A stretch of 9,335 nt of DNA from Bacteroidales bacterium (GCA_007120675.1 SKNE01000300.1:1-9335), one strand, 5' to 3'. Positions 1 through 7,291 are shown, counted from the first letter of the stretch. The notes: a model not told the origin generated them from the sequence alone. Translations and numbers: made by a program.

Positions 1-1910
1 ATCCCCGCCTGGTCGAGCAGGGCCCTGATCTGTGGCGTGTACTTGTCGTAATGGATCTTGGTTTTGGAGATGAAGTATTCATAGCTGGCCGTTCGCTTCG
101 ACATCTTTTTGGTCATGTTTTCAAACACCTTGTTTGCCAGCAGGTTCATATACCCGGGGTCTTCCACGACGCCGGGGTAGCCAACGCAATAGCACACCAC
201 ATTGGTGTCGGGAACATACTGGGGGATGATCCTGCTTTGGTTGTCACCTCCCTCGGGAATGGTTTTATAGAACTTCTGGGCGGCGATCATGTTATACGAC
301 ATGATCTTGCCATACCCTGTAATGTCCAGCGGCACGATCCTGGTGGCCAGGAAAGAAGCCGCCGCCGCAGCTCCCGGCCTGCTGCCCTCCAGGGTGGCTT
401 GTCCGGTGAAGATGCGCTCGGTGCCCGGCTGGGAATCGCCACTCCATTTAAGATAGGGGGCTTCGAAAGATATCAGCTCCTTGGCCTTGTAGTTCCGAAA
501 AAGCACGCTGCCTGCCGGATAGGGAATATATCCCAGCTTGTGGGGATCGATGGTGATGGAGTCAGCGTGCTGCAGCGCGGCAAGGGGATCAGCAATCTTC
601 TCCAGTGAATCACGAAGGCCTTCCAGCTCCGCAGCCTTTATCACGAAGTCCTCCTCCGTTACATAGCCTTCCTCCTTCCGGACCATTTGTCCCTTCAGCG
701 CTTCGAGGCTGTCAGCCGCACCCAGGCGCCTGGCACCGACATCACCTGAGAAAATGGCGGCAAAGTAACCGCCGTAGGCAGCATCGGCATGGATATAAAA
801 GGAGCTGGCTCGCTTGTCTTCCATCTCCTGCCGAAGGACAAGCAGCGCGTGCATGGGGTCCATCACCCCCTCTTCGGTGGTGCCGATAATGGGAACCACC
901 GCCAGGGTTGATGCGGCGGGGGCCTCATCCAGGTAGGTCCTCAGCGCATTCATATCCAGCCGGTAGTTATGATCCGTGGGGATGGTGACCATTTGCTGCA
1001 TGCCCAGCCCCAGCACCTCCATGCTTTTCTCCCAGCAATAGTGTTTGGTTTGTGCTATCACAAGGCGGGGACGGGGCAGAGACAGTCCGGCGACCTCCTT
1101 CACCATATCGTGGATGCCTGAAACCCCCAGAAACTGAAGGCTGTAAGGTTTAACGGCCTGCTTCAGGGAGGGGTCCGGGCCAGGCACGCCATCCTGCCAC
1201 GCCTGCTGCAAGCGGTCAAAGAGCTCGTAAGTGATGGCGGGCGATAAGCTGAACAGCTCCGCATAGGTCAGGCTTCCAATGGCCTTCCGCCTGCCACCGA
1301 AATAGGGGATCTCCACACCGGCAAGGGAGGCAAAACGTTGCGGCTCCCTGTCAATGGCCAGGCGCAGGCTCACAGGCAGGTACTTCAGGTTACGCGCCAC
1401 CCACAACCCCTCAATGTTTGCCACGGTGCCGCCCGAGGTGATGTGTCCCCAAGAGTAATCACCCGAAGCAGGCTCAAGCGGCTCCACAGCCGTGAAGGGG
1501 GGATACCCCACCATCCTCGTAAGATAATCGATGAAATCCATCTCCCACTGGGTGGTCACCGTGCTCACCTCGCCGGTGACATTGTTGGGATTGTACATGA
1601 TGGTGGACAGGTAGCCGGCAATGGCCGGATAGATCAGGTCACTGTTCATGTGGGCGATGTAGGATGTGTCCCACGCAGGCACTGAGTGCGCCCGCAGTTT
1701 CCCCAGTATCATCTTGAGCTCCTGCATGAAACGTGCCCTGGTCTGTACATAGGCATCGCTCAGCTTATGCTGTTCGCTGATGATCGGCGGTTCGTCAGGG
1801 TGGTAATTGTTGCGGAAATTCAAAATATCCTCAACGATGACCTGGAAAAAATGCTTGAAGGTTTCGTTGTTTTCCGACTTCGGTCCAAGGAAAAGGGAGG
1901 TAATATCCAT
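1..1910 (-). CDS. Tyrosine decarboxylase-family PLP-dependent (group II) decarboxylase, C-terminus cut by the left edge
   Basis: The reading frame is open from the ATG at 1910 to the left edge (636 codons, no stop). It encodes a cytosolic pyridoxal-phosphate amino acid decarboxylase. Many blocks match enterococcal/lactobacillal tyrosine decarboxylase as I remember it: LFLGPKSEN near the N-terminus, RAHSVP (73-78), HMNS (87-90), WGHITSGGTVAN (154-165), QTKHY with the cofactor-stacking His290, HADAAYGG with Asp376 that pairs with the pyridine nitrogen, and TIDPHKLGYIPY with Schiff-base Lys458 and the following Tyr464. The known enzymes have about 228 residues after the lysine and 178 are visible here, so roughly 50 residues are missing. 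An in-frame ATG at 1937 is an alternative start (adds MSQRFKHQN); 1910 is preferred because its leader is A-rich and LFLGPK then sits at the usual distance from the start. Likely product is tyramine; phenylalanine or L-dopa are possible substrates. No transporter partner is visible. Confidence 0.9.
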   Translation of the reverse strand, partial: MDITSLFLGPKSENNETFKHFFQVIVEDILNFRNNYHPDEPPIISEQHKLSDAYVQTRARFMQELKMILGKLRAHSVPAWDTSYIAHMNSDLIYPAIAGYLSTIMYNPNNVTGEVSTVTTQWEMDFIDYLTRMVGYPPFTAVEPLEPASGDYSWGHITSGGTVANIEGLWVARNLKYLPVSLRLAIDREPQRFASLAGVEIPYFGGRRKAIGSLTYAELFSLSPAITYELFDRLQQAWQDGVPGPDPSLKQAVKPYSLQFLGVSGIHDMVKEVAGLSLPRPRLVIAQTKHYCWEKSMEVLGLGMQQMVTIPTDHNYRLDMNALRTYLDEAPAASTLAVVPIIGTTEEGVMDPMHALLVLRQEMEDKRASSFYIHADAAYGGYFAAIFSGDVGARRLGAADSLEALKGQMVRKEEGYVTEEDFVIKAAELEGLRDSLEKIADPLAALQHADSITIDPHKLGYIPYPAGSVLFRNYKAKELISFEAPYLKWSGDSQPGTERIFTGQATLEGSRPGAAAAASFLATRIVPLDITGYGKIMSYNMIAAQKFYKTIPEGGDNQSRIIPQYVPDTNVVCYCVGYPGVVEDPGYMNLLANKVFENMTKKMSKRTASYEYFISKTKIHYDKYTPQIRALLDQAG

Positions 1911-1952
1911 GTTCTGGTGTTTAAAGCGTTGCGACATCAAATGATTGCCCGT

Positions 1953-1983
1953 CAAGATATAAGGAGTGTCCGGAACTATTCAA
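1953..1983 (-). promoter_or_regulatory. Candidate promoter for the decarboxylase gene
   Basis: Read on the minus strand, GTTG (its TTG at 1983-1981) is followed after 19 bp by TATATCTTG (1961-1953). This resembles the Bacteroidota pattern TTTG, 19-20 bp, TAnnTTTG, but both boxes are imperfect. Transcription would start near 1946, leaving about 36 nt before the ATG at 1910 and only about 10 nt before the alternative ATG at 1937. This is a weak motif call. Confidence 0.3.
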
Positions 1984-1994
1984 CGGTTTTGCCG

Positions 1995-2002
1995 TATCTT
2001 TG
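1995..2002 (+). promoter_or_regulatory. Candidate -7 box of the rsmE promoter
   Basis: TATCTTTG is a perfect match to the Bacteroidota -7 consensus TAnnTTTG. No good TTTG sits 19-21 bp upstream (that stretch reads roughly CGGAAC), so only half of the promoter is recognisable. A start near 2008-2010 would give a leader of roughly 57 nt before the rsmE ATG at 2066, and would rule out the in-frame TTG at 2000 as the translation start. Confidence 0.45.
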
Positions 2003-2065
2003 TTTATCCAAATGATAAAGAAGCCTGTGCTTTTTCCGGCACGGCAAAAGGGGGTGAGTCAGGCC

Positions 2066-2773
2066 ATGCACGTTTTCTATTCAGATCTTATTGAAGGCAA
2101 TAGCCATGTCCTGGACAAAGAGGAGTCGCACCATTGCGTTCGTGTGTTGCGCCTGCGGACGGGCGACAAGCTTTTCCTCACCGACGGAAAGGGCCTTTGG
2201 TGCACTGCCCGGCTGGAGGATGCCAACCCGCGCGCCTCGCGCCTCACCATAGAAGAACAACAAAGGGAATATGGCCGTCGGAGTTTCCACCTTCACGTGG
2301 CCATTGCCCCAACCAAGCAGATCGACCGCTTCGAGTGGTTCCTGGAAAAGGCTACTGAGTGTGGCATTGACGAGATCACGCCTGTCTTATGCCAGCAAAG
2401 TGAGCGGCGCGTCATCAAGCCCGAACGCCTGCAAAAGGTGATTGCCGGTGCCATGAAGCAGTCCATGCGCGCCTACCTGCCCCGCCTGAATCCGGCGCTG
2501 AGCCTGCAGGATTTCCTCGGACAGGAGCTGCCGTCGCAAGCCTTCATCGCCCACTGCGGCGGCGGGGAGCGCCTCTCCTTTCAGTCGACCTGCAAGGCCG
2601 GTGAAGATGTGGTCTTCCTGGTGGGGCCAGAGGGGGACTTCAGCGAGGAAGAGGTCAGTGCCGCCATGGACAGGGGCTTTCAGCCCATCACGCTGGGCCC
2701 GCACCGCCTGCGCACTGAAACGGCCGCACTGGTGCTGTGCGTGCAGGCAAACAGCTTGAATCAGCTGATATGA
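2066..2773 (+). CDS. rsmE: 16S rRNA (uracil-1498-N3)-methyltransferase RsmE
   Basis: The 235-residue product is of normal length for RsmE, which methylates N3 of U1498 in helix 44 of 16S rRNA with S-adenosylmethionine, acting on the assembled 30S subunit. The N-terminal part (1-70) is the PUA-like RNA-binding domain (MHVFYSDLIEG, ESHHCVRVLRLRTGD). The C-terminal SPOUT domain shows its knot motifs: KATECGIDEITPV (from residue 95), LVGPEGDFS (185-193) and LGPHRLRTETA (210-220), the SAM-binding trefoil knot. The frame is open further upstream (TTG at 2000, ATG at 2012), but homologues begin with the equivalent of MHVFYSD and the upstream part overlaps a promoter box, so 2066 is chosen. It leads a plus-strand run followed after 84 bp by the DUF4159 gene. 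Confidence 0.95.
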   Translation: MHVFYSDLIEGNSHVLDKEESHHCVRVLRLRTGDKLFLTDGKGLWCTARLEDANPRASRLTIEEQQREYGRRSFHLHVAIAPTKQIDRFEWFLEKATECGIDEITPVLCQQSERRVIKPERLQKVIAGAMKQSMRAYLPRLNPALSLQDFLGQELPSQAFIAHCGGGERLSFQSTCKAGEDVVFLVGPEGDFSEEEVSAAMDRGFQPITLGPHRLRTETAALVLCVQANSLNQLI

Positions 2774-2774
2774 G

Positions 2775-2793
2775 GCGTGGCCAGATACCACGC
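2775..2793 (+). other. Hairpin just after the rsmE stop codon
   Basis: GCGTGG (2775-2780) and CCACGC (2788-2793) form a perfect 6-bp stem with a 7-nt loop, starting two bases after the rsmE stop. No T-run follows, so it is not a textbook intrinsic terminator. It may slow 3'-end decay or weakly attenuate read-through into the next gene. It could also be chance. Confidence 0.35.
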
Positions 2794-2857
2794 TGAGCCA
2801 GGCAGTTCCCTGCACACCCCGTGCCCTCACCTGGCAGACAACCAAAAAACGGACTAA

Positions 2858-3544
2858 ATGAAAAAGACAATGAATAGGACATACGGCAGACTGATCACAG
2901 CCATCGCGTGTATATTGTTGATCACGGGACCACTTTCAGCTCAGTACCACCAGGTAGCCACCCTGCGCTACCGGGGCGGTGGCGACTGGTATTCCAACCC
3001 CACAGCCCTGCCCAACCTGGTGCGCTTTGCCAATGAACATACAGGTACAAGCATCAGCACCCAGGTGGCCACGGTGGAGGTGGGCTCGTCCCAGCTGTTC
3101 AACTACCCTTTCGTTTACATGACCGGCCACGGCAACGTGGTGTTCTCGGCGCAGGAGGCGGAGAACCTTCGTAACTACCTCATTGGAGGGGGGTTTTTAC
3201 ATGTGGATGATAATTACGGACTGGACCCCTACTTCCGCCGTGAGATCCAGAAGGTGTTCCCCGAGTACGAGCTCATCGAGCTGCCCCACTCCTACCCCAT
3301 TTACCACCAGACCTTCAGCTTTCCCGATGGTCCGCCCAAAATCCATGAGCACGACGGGAAGCCCCCCCAGGGCTTCGGCATATTCCACGAAGGGCGCCTG
3401 GTGCTCTATTACACCTATGAGGTGGACCTTGGCAATGGATGGGAAGACCAGGCCGTGCACGGCAACCCGGAAGAGGTTCGGCTGAAGGCCCTCCGCATGG
3501 GAGCCAACATGCTGCAATATGTATTCAACCGCCAGGATCTATGA
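2858..3544 (+). CDS. Secreted DUF4159-family protein of unknown function
   Basis: The 228-residue product starts with a signal peptide: a short basic n-region, a hydrophobic stretch at about 11-23, and likely cleavage after LSA at 28. It is therefore expected in the periplasm or outside. The mature part fits the DUF4159 family, which has a glutamine-amidotransferase-like fold: YMTGHG (88-92 region), then an Arg-rich helix and GGGFLHVDDNYG (110-121), then PHSYPIYH (143-150) and a C-terminal DLGNGWED block (190-197). No catalytic activity is established for the family. Start ATG 2858 has an A-rich leader; ATG 2870 is an in-frame alternative that would also keep the signal peptide. Its stop overlaps the start of the YihY-family gene (ATGA), so the two are probably translated together. 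Confidence 0.85.
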   Translation: MKKTMNRTYGRLITAIACILLITGPLSAQYHQVATLRYRGGGDWYSNPTALPNLVRFANEHTGTSISTQVATVEVGSSQLFNYPFVYMTGHGNVVFSAQEAENLRNYLIGGGFLHVDDNYGLDPYFRREIQKVFPEYELIELPHSYPIYHQTFSFPDGPPKIHEHDGKPPQGFGIFHEGRLVLYYTYEVDLGNGWEDQAVHGNPEEVRLKALRMGANMLQYVFNRQDL

Positions 3545-4470
3545 AGCCACAGATAAAAAAGACGGCCATCAGCCTCTGGGAGGTTGTCCGCGACACCTAT
3601 CTGCGATGGAACGAGGCGGGACCCTGGCGACAAAGCGCCATCCTGGCCTATTACTCCATCTTCTCGCTGCCAGCCCTGCTGCTCATCGTCATCGTATTCG
3701 TCGGCTATTTCTTTGGTGAGGAGGCCGTGGCCCAGCAGTTTTCGGACCGCATCGCCGATACCATTGGCAAAGAGTCGGCCAGGATGGTGGAGGTGATGGT
3801 GGCCAATGCGGCCGACACCGGTTCATCGCGCTGGGCCGTCCTGATAGGGGTGGGATTCCTGCTCTTCGGTGCCACCACCGTCTTTTACCACCTGCAGCTG
3901 TCCCTGAACCGGATATGGGGCGTGGTCCCCAAGCCCAGGCAAGCCTTCCTTAAGTACGTGAAAGACCGCCTCCTCTCATTCGGACTCATCCTGGCCATCG
4001 GCTTCCTGCTGCTTGTCTCCATGCTGCTGAACTCCATCGTTGCGGCACTGACCGACTGGATCAACACCCACTGGCAGGAGGCAAAAGGGGTCCTTTCCAT
4101 CGTGTCGCACTACGGTTTGTCGCTGTTGGTGTCCACCACCCTCTTTGCCCTGATGTTTAAATTTCTGCCCGATGCCGTCATCCGCTGGCGGTCAGTCTGG
4201 ATCGGCTCCCTGCTCACGGCGCTTCTCTTTGCCCTCGGACAGTATGGTCTCCGGATCTATTTCAGCAACTATGACCCGGCATCGGCCTACGGTGCAGCGG
4301 GCGCCATGATCCTCATCCTCATATGGGTATCCTATGTGGCCATGATCGTGCTGTTTGGCGCGGAGTTCACCAGGCAGTGGGCCAACAAGTTTGGCCATGG
4401 CATCAGGCCCAAGAAAAGCGCCGTGCTCCATGAAGACATGGAGGAGAAATACCCCGTTGCCATGGAGTGA
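3541..4470 (+). CDS. YihY/BrkB-family inner-membrane protein
   Basis: The 309-residue product has about six hydrophobic membrane segments (near 38-58, 98-118, 146-170, 187-207, 216-238 and 253-275). Conserved family blocks are AILAYYSIFSLPALLL (33-48), the LNRIWGV region (122-128), KFLPDAVIRWRSVWIGS (207-223) and the YGAAGAMILILIWVSY stretch (250-265) followed by FGAEFTRQWA (272-281). Members were once labelled ribonuclease BN or virulence factor BrkB; the RNase BN label is wrong (that activity belongs to the ElaC-type enzyme), and the true role is unknown, perhaps transport. The start is the ATG that overlaps the DUF4159 stop. The frame is open upstream to 3439, but that part lies inside the previous gene and looks non-native (Gly/Pro/Arg-rich). 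The cytoplasmic tail after 281 is charged. Confidence 0.93.
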   Translation: MKPQIKKTAISLWEVVRDTYLRWNEAGPWRQSAILAYYSIFSLPALLLIVIVFVGYFFGEEAVAQQFSDRIADTIGKESARMVEVMVANAADTGSSRWAVLIGVGFLLFGATTVFYHLQLSLNRIWGVVPKPRQAFLKYVKDRLLSFGLILAIGFLLLVSMLLNSIVAALTDWINTHWQEAKGVLSIVSHYGLSLLVSTTLFALMFKFLPDAVIRWRSVWIGSLLTALLFALGQYGLRIYFSNYDPASAYGAAGAMILILIWVSYVAMIVLFGAEFTRQWANKFGHGIRPKKSAVLHEDMEEKYPVAME

Positions 4471-4559
4471 TGCAGGGCTTTGTTCCAACTCCTGTCACAC
4501 CGAACCATGAGGTGGTCAAATAAACCGCTTCATCATACCGATTCAAAAAAACAGAACAA

Positions 4560-6464
4560 ATGATCAGAACGCCCCTGCTGGCCTGTACCCTTGCCTGCCT
4601 CTTGCTCGCCACCCCCCCATCCGCCCGGTCAACAGGCAGCCCCGGTGCAGGCTTCCACGAAAGCATCCAGAAAATGACCCCGGAGCAGCAGTTTCGGGAG
4701 CTCAGCCGGCTCTCGGTGGACAATTGGAAGGTAGCCCCTGTTTCCAGTGTAATCTATGGGGAAGAGGCACTGGAAATCGCACAAAACCTGCAAAGCGACC
4801 GGCTGATAGCGGAAGCCCTGAACAACATCGGGGTGGCCCACTCCTATGCCACCAATTTTGGTGATGCGCTGGACTATTTTTTTAAGGCGCTGGTGCTGCG
4901 CGAACAGATGGGGGATGAACGGCTGGTCGCCACCACCCTCAATAATATCGGCAACGTTTACTTCATCTCGGGGAACAGCGAAGAGGCCATCAACTATTAC
5001 CTGCGCTCTCTGCAAATCAAGGAAAGCAGCGGTCAGCAGCAGCAGCTTACTTCCACCCTGATCAACCTGGCCAGCCTTTACAACACCCTGGGCAAACAGG
5101 AAACGGCCATGCCATACATCCACCGGGCCATAGAAAAACTGGAAGCGGAAGCCGACTCTTCCGGCCTGAGTACGGCCTGGAACAACCTGGGAAGGATATA
5201 CATGCAGATGGGCGACCTGGACAAAGCGCTGGAAGTGAACATCAAGGCTTTGGAAATCAGCCGTCGCCTTCAACAGGTATGGGATATCTCATACATCTCC
5301 AACAGCGTGGCGGAGATCCACCTGTTGAAGGATAACGCGGAGGAGGCCTGGCGGTATATCCGTAAAGGGGAAGAGGCAGCCCTGGCCATCCATAACAAGG
5401 ATGTAACCCTGTATAATCTGCGCCTTCGAACCATCTATTTTAGCCAGCAGGGTCAGCACGAAAGCTTCCTGGAGGCTTTCGGCCGTTACGACAGCCTGAA
5501 AGATGAGATCTTTTCTGAAGAAAACAGCCGGGCCATGGCGGAAATGCAGGTCATTTACAAGACGGAACAGCGGGAAAAGGAAAATGCCATCCAGAAACTC
5601 CAGATCGCCAAAGAGCGCAGCCTCAGAAACTCCTTCATCTTCATCACCATCCTGGTGATAATCACCATAGCCGTGCTATACAGAAGATACCACCTTAACA
5701 AAAAGCTCAGCATCCAGCTGGAAAGGCAGGTCCAGACGCGTACCGCCGATTTGGTCAGCAGCCACGAGCAAATTAACCGCTTGAACGAAAACCTCCTGAG
5801 CAACACCATCGAAACAGAAGAAAGGGAACGGCGACGCTTTTCTGAAGACCTCCACGATGGCCTTGGGCCCCTGCTGTCCACCATCGGCATACACCTTGAC
5901 CTGATGGTCGCCAAAAAAAAGAACCCGGCAGACCTTGAGCCCCTCATCAAAACGTCCCGGGAGCTGGTGGATGAAGCGATCCAAAACACCAAGATCATAG
6001 CTAACAACCTAACTCCCAATATCCTGAACGACTTTGGACTCCAGGAAGCACTGGAGGGGTACGTCCAGAAAATCAATTCCATGGGGGCAGTGCGCATCCA
6101 TCTGCAGAACAAAACCCCCAACGTCAGGTATGGAAAAGCCGTTGAGCTGGCCATCTATCGCATATGCATGGAACTCATCAACAACTCCATGAAGCATTCC
6201 ACCGCCAAAAACATCCACATCCTGCTGGAGGAGCGGGGTGAAGACCTGGCCTTCCGCTACAGTGACGATGGTACGGGAATTGACAAAGCAGAGGTTTTCA
6301 CTGCTGCACACAAGGGCCTGGGCCTGTCAAACATCCTGAGCCGCATCAAATCCATTAACGGGCAGTACAGCCTCCAGACATCCCCCGGAAACGGTTTTGC
6401 CATCACCATTCAATCGCGCCATGCAAGGGCCGGACAATTCAGCGCTGCGAAGGTTACAGGATAA
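4560..6464 (+). CDS. TPR-containing sensor histidine kinase (HisKA_3 type)
   Basis: The 634-residue product is an inner-membrane sensor kinase. It has an N-terminal signal sequence (1-22), a tetratricopeptide region at about 80-315 (units beginning near 82, 122, 162, 202 and 242, e.g. ALNNIGVAHSYATNFGDALDY), a coiled coil (320-355), one membrane helix (358-374), and a second coiled coil (380-420). The kinase core follows: dimerisation and phospho-acceptor motif EDLHDGLGPLLSTI with His432, N box ELINNSMKH (538-546), G1 box DDGTGID (569-575) and G2 box GLGL (586-589). The TPR part should lie in the periplasm, where it likely binds a protein or peptide; the signal is unknown. This layout is common in Bacteroidota. 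The 89-bp gap upstream shows no convincing promoter box, but the start has a strongly A-rich leader. The response regulator gene follows after 16 bp, making a cognate pair. Confidence 0.95.
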   Translation: MIRTPLLACTLACLLLATPPSARSTGSPGAGFHESIQKMTPEQQFRELSRLSVDNWKVAPVSSVIYGEEALEIAQNLQSDRLIAEALNNIGVAHSYATNFGDALDYFFKALVLREQMGDERLVATTLNNIGNVYFISGNSEEAINYYLRSLQIKESSGQQQQLTSTLINLASLYNTLGKQETAMPYIHRAIEKLEAEADSSGLSTAWNNLGRIYMQMGDLDKALEVNIKALEISRRLQQVWDISYISNSVAEIHLLKDNAEEAWRYIRKGEEAALAIHNKDVTLYNLRLRTIYFSQQGQHESFLEAFGRYDSLKDEIFSEENSRAMAEMQVIYKTEQREKENAIQKLQIAKERSLRNSFIFITILVIITIAVLYRRYHLNKKLSIQLERQVQTRTADLVSSHEQINRLNENLLSNTIETEERERRRFSEDLHDGLGPLLSTIGIHLDLMVAKKKNPADLEPLIKTSRELVDEAIQNTKIIANNLTPNILNDFGLQEALEGYVQKINSMGAVRIHLQNKTPNVRYGKAVELAIYRICMELINNSMKHSTAKNIHILLEERGEDLAFRYSDDGTGIDKAEVFTAAHKGLGLSNILSRIKSINGQYSLQTSPGNGFAITIQSRHARAGQFSAAKVTG

Positions 6465-6480
6465 TAAGCGCATTAAACAC

Positions 6481-7131
6481 ATGGACAATATCCGCATTAT
6501 ACTGGTCGATGACCACCCGATCTTTTCCGGGGGACTGGCCCTGTTGCTGAATAACATCACCGGGTTTGAAGTGATCGGTGAAGCAGAAAACGGGAAGCGA
6601 TTCCTGGAGATGCTTTCCGGTCTGGATCCCGATGTGGTGCTCATGGACATCAGGATGCCCGTCATGAATGGGATCGACACCTGCAGGGAAGCCCTGCTGC
6701 TCAAACCGGGACTGAAGGTCATCGCCCTCACCATGTTTGCCGAAACCCATTATTGCCGCTCCATGGCAGAAGCCGGGGCACATGGCTTTCTGCCCAAGAA
6801 TGTGTCGGGCGCTGAACTTGAAAAGGCGATCCGGACGGTGTTCGGCGGACAGTATTACTTCTCCGCCCCCCTCATGAAGGGTCTGTCGCCCGAACGGCCA
6901 CCGTCAGACAAGCTCCATATTGCCGAACGGGATGAGCGTCTCACAGAGCGCGAATACGAGGTGCTGAAGCACATCGCCCAGGGCCTGTCATCGCAGGAAA
7001 TTGCCGACAAGCTGTTTATCAGTGTGCGTACCGTGGAGGGACACCGGGCAAACCTCATCGCCAAAACAGGTACGCGCAACGTGGTTGACCTGGTAATTTA
7101 TACCATCAGGGAGGGGATCATATCGGTGTAA
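6481..7131 (+). CDS. NarL/LuxR-type DNA-binding response regulator
   Basis: The 216-residue product has normal length for the NarL/FixJ class. The receiver domain (3-120) shows the acidic pair Asp10-Asp11, phospho-acceptor Asp56 in VVLMDIRMP, Thr84 and Lys106 in FLPK, so it should be phosphorylated by the upstream kinase. A linker (130-150) leads to the LuxR-type helix-turn-helix (about 152-212): LTEREYEVLKHIAQGLSSQEIADKLFISVRTVEGHRANL, given here as two joined parts, 153-171 and 172-192. The start at 6481 is preferred over an in-frame ATG at 6397 that lies inside the kinase gene, because VDDHP then falls at the usual distance. It is predicted to bind DNA as a dimer on inverted repeats. Targets are not known; the next gene downstream, with palindromes in its leader, is the nearest candidate. 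Confidence 0.95.
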   Translation: MDNIRIILVDDHPIFSGGLALLLNNITGFEVIGEAENGKRFLEMLSGLDPDVVLMDIRMPVMNGIDTCREALLLKPGLKVIALTMFAETHYCRSMAEAGAHGFLPKNVSGAELEKAIRTVFGGQYYFSAPLMKGLSPERPPSDKLHIAERDERLTEREYEVLKHIAQGLSSQEIADKLFISVRTVEGHRANLIAKTGTRNVVDLVIYTIREGIISV

Positions 7132-7162
7132 GGAAAACCGACACCTCTCCGCGCACCCACCG

Positions 7163-7188
7163 GGATGACACAGGGGCAGTCCTCATCC
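7163..7188 (+). other. Weak inverted repeat after the response regulator gene
   Basis: GGATGA (7163-7168) and TCATCC (7183-7188) can pair, with a further GG-CC pair inside after a 4-nt bulge. No T-run follows, so it is at best a weak candidate for the 3' end of the kinase-regulator transcript. It lies in the 160-bp gap before the repeat-protein gene. Confidence 0.2.
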
Positions 7189-7226
7189 GTTTGCGGGGAA
7201 TAAACAAAAAACCCGTAGAAATACCC

Positions 7227-7257
7227 TTTTATGGCCAATGGCCCATGGCTATATTTG
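7227..7257 (+). promoter_or_regulatory. Candidate promoter of the FG-GAP repeat protein gene
   Basis: TATATTTG (7250-7257) matches the Bacteroidota -7 consensus TAnnTTTG exactly. Nineteen bp upstream lies TTTT (7227-7230), one base off the -33 consensus TTTG. Transcription would start near 7262-7265, giving a short leader of about 27-30 nt before the ATG at 7292. The spacer is filled by a 7-bp tandem repeat. Confidence 0.6.
7231..7251 (+). repeat. Three tandem 7-bp repeats in the promoter spacer
   Basis: ATGGCCA, ATGGCCC and ATGGCTA follow one another without gaps. The first five bases are identical in all three. The array fills the space between the -33 and -7 candidates and its last two bases are part of the -7 box. 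It also contains the small dyad GGCCAATGGCC (7233-7243). It could be an operator or a slippage-prone array; chance is not excluded for such a short repeat. Confidence 0.6.
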
Positions 7258-7260
7258 TCC

Positions 7261-7274
7261 CAAAGCTTTGCAAA
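7261..7274. promoter_or_regulatory. Overlapping palindromes at the likely transcription start
   Basis: CAAAGCTTTG (7261-7270) is a perfect 10-bp palindrome and overlaps TTTGCAAA (7267-7274), a perfect 8-bp palindrome. They sit at or just after the predicted transcription start of the repeat-protein gene, a position suited to a repressor or response-regulator operator. Functional meaning is inference. Confidence 0.35.
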
Positions 7275-7291
7275 CCTTAAACCCAAACAAG

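Noticed and set aside
51..889. Open frames on the plus strand inside the decarboxylase region, including one of 185 codons
   Set aside because: They are antisense to a clearly homologous decarboxylase reading frame on the minus strand and show no recognisable domain.
2000..2065. Upstream extension of rsmE from TTG 2000 or ATG 2012
   Set aside because: The added residues do not fit the RsmE N-terminus and overlap a TAnnTTTG promoter box.
2797..2835. GCCAGG...CCTGGC inverted repeat between rsmE and the DUF4159 gene
   Set aside because: Only 6 bp with a 27-nt loop and no T-run; too weak to call a terminator.
3439..3540. Upstream extension of the YihY-family gene
   Set aside because: It lies wholly within the DUF4159 gene and encodes a Gly/Pro/Arg-rich stretch unlike the family; the ATGA overlap start is better.
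6397..6480. Upstream extension of the response regulator
   Set aside because: It overlaps the kinase C-terminus and would put 28 unrelated residues before the receiver domain.
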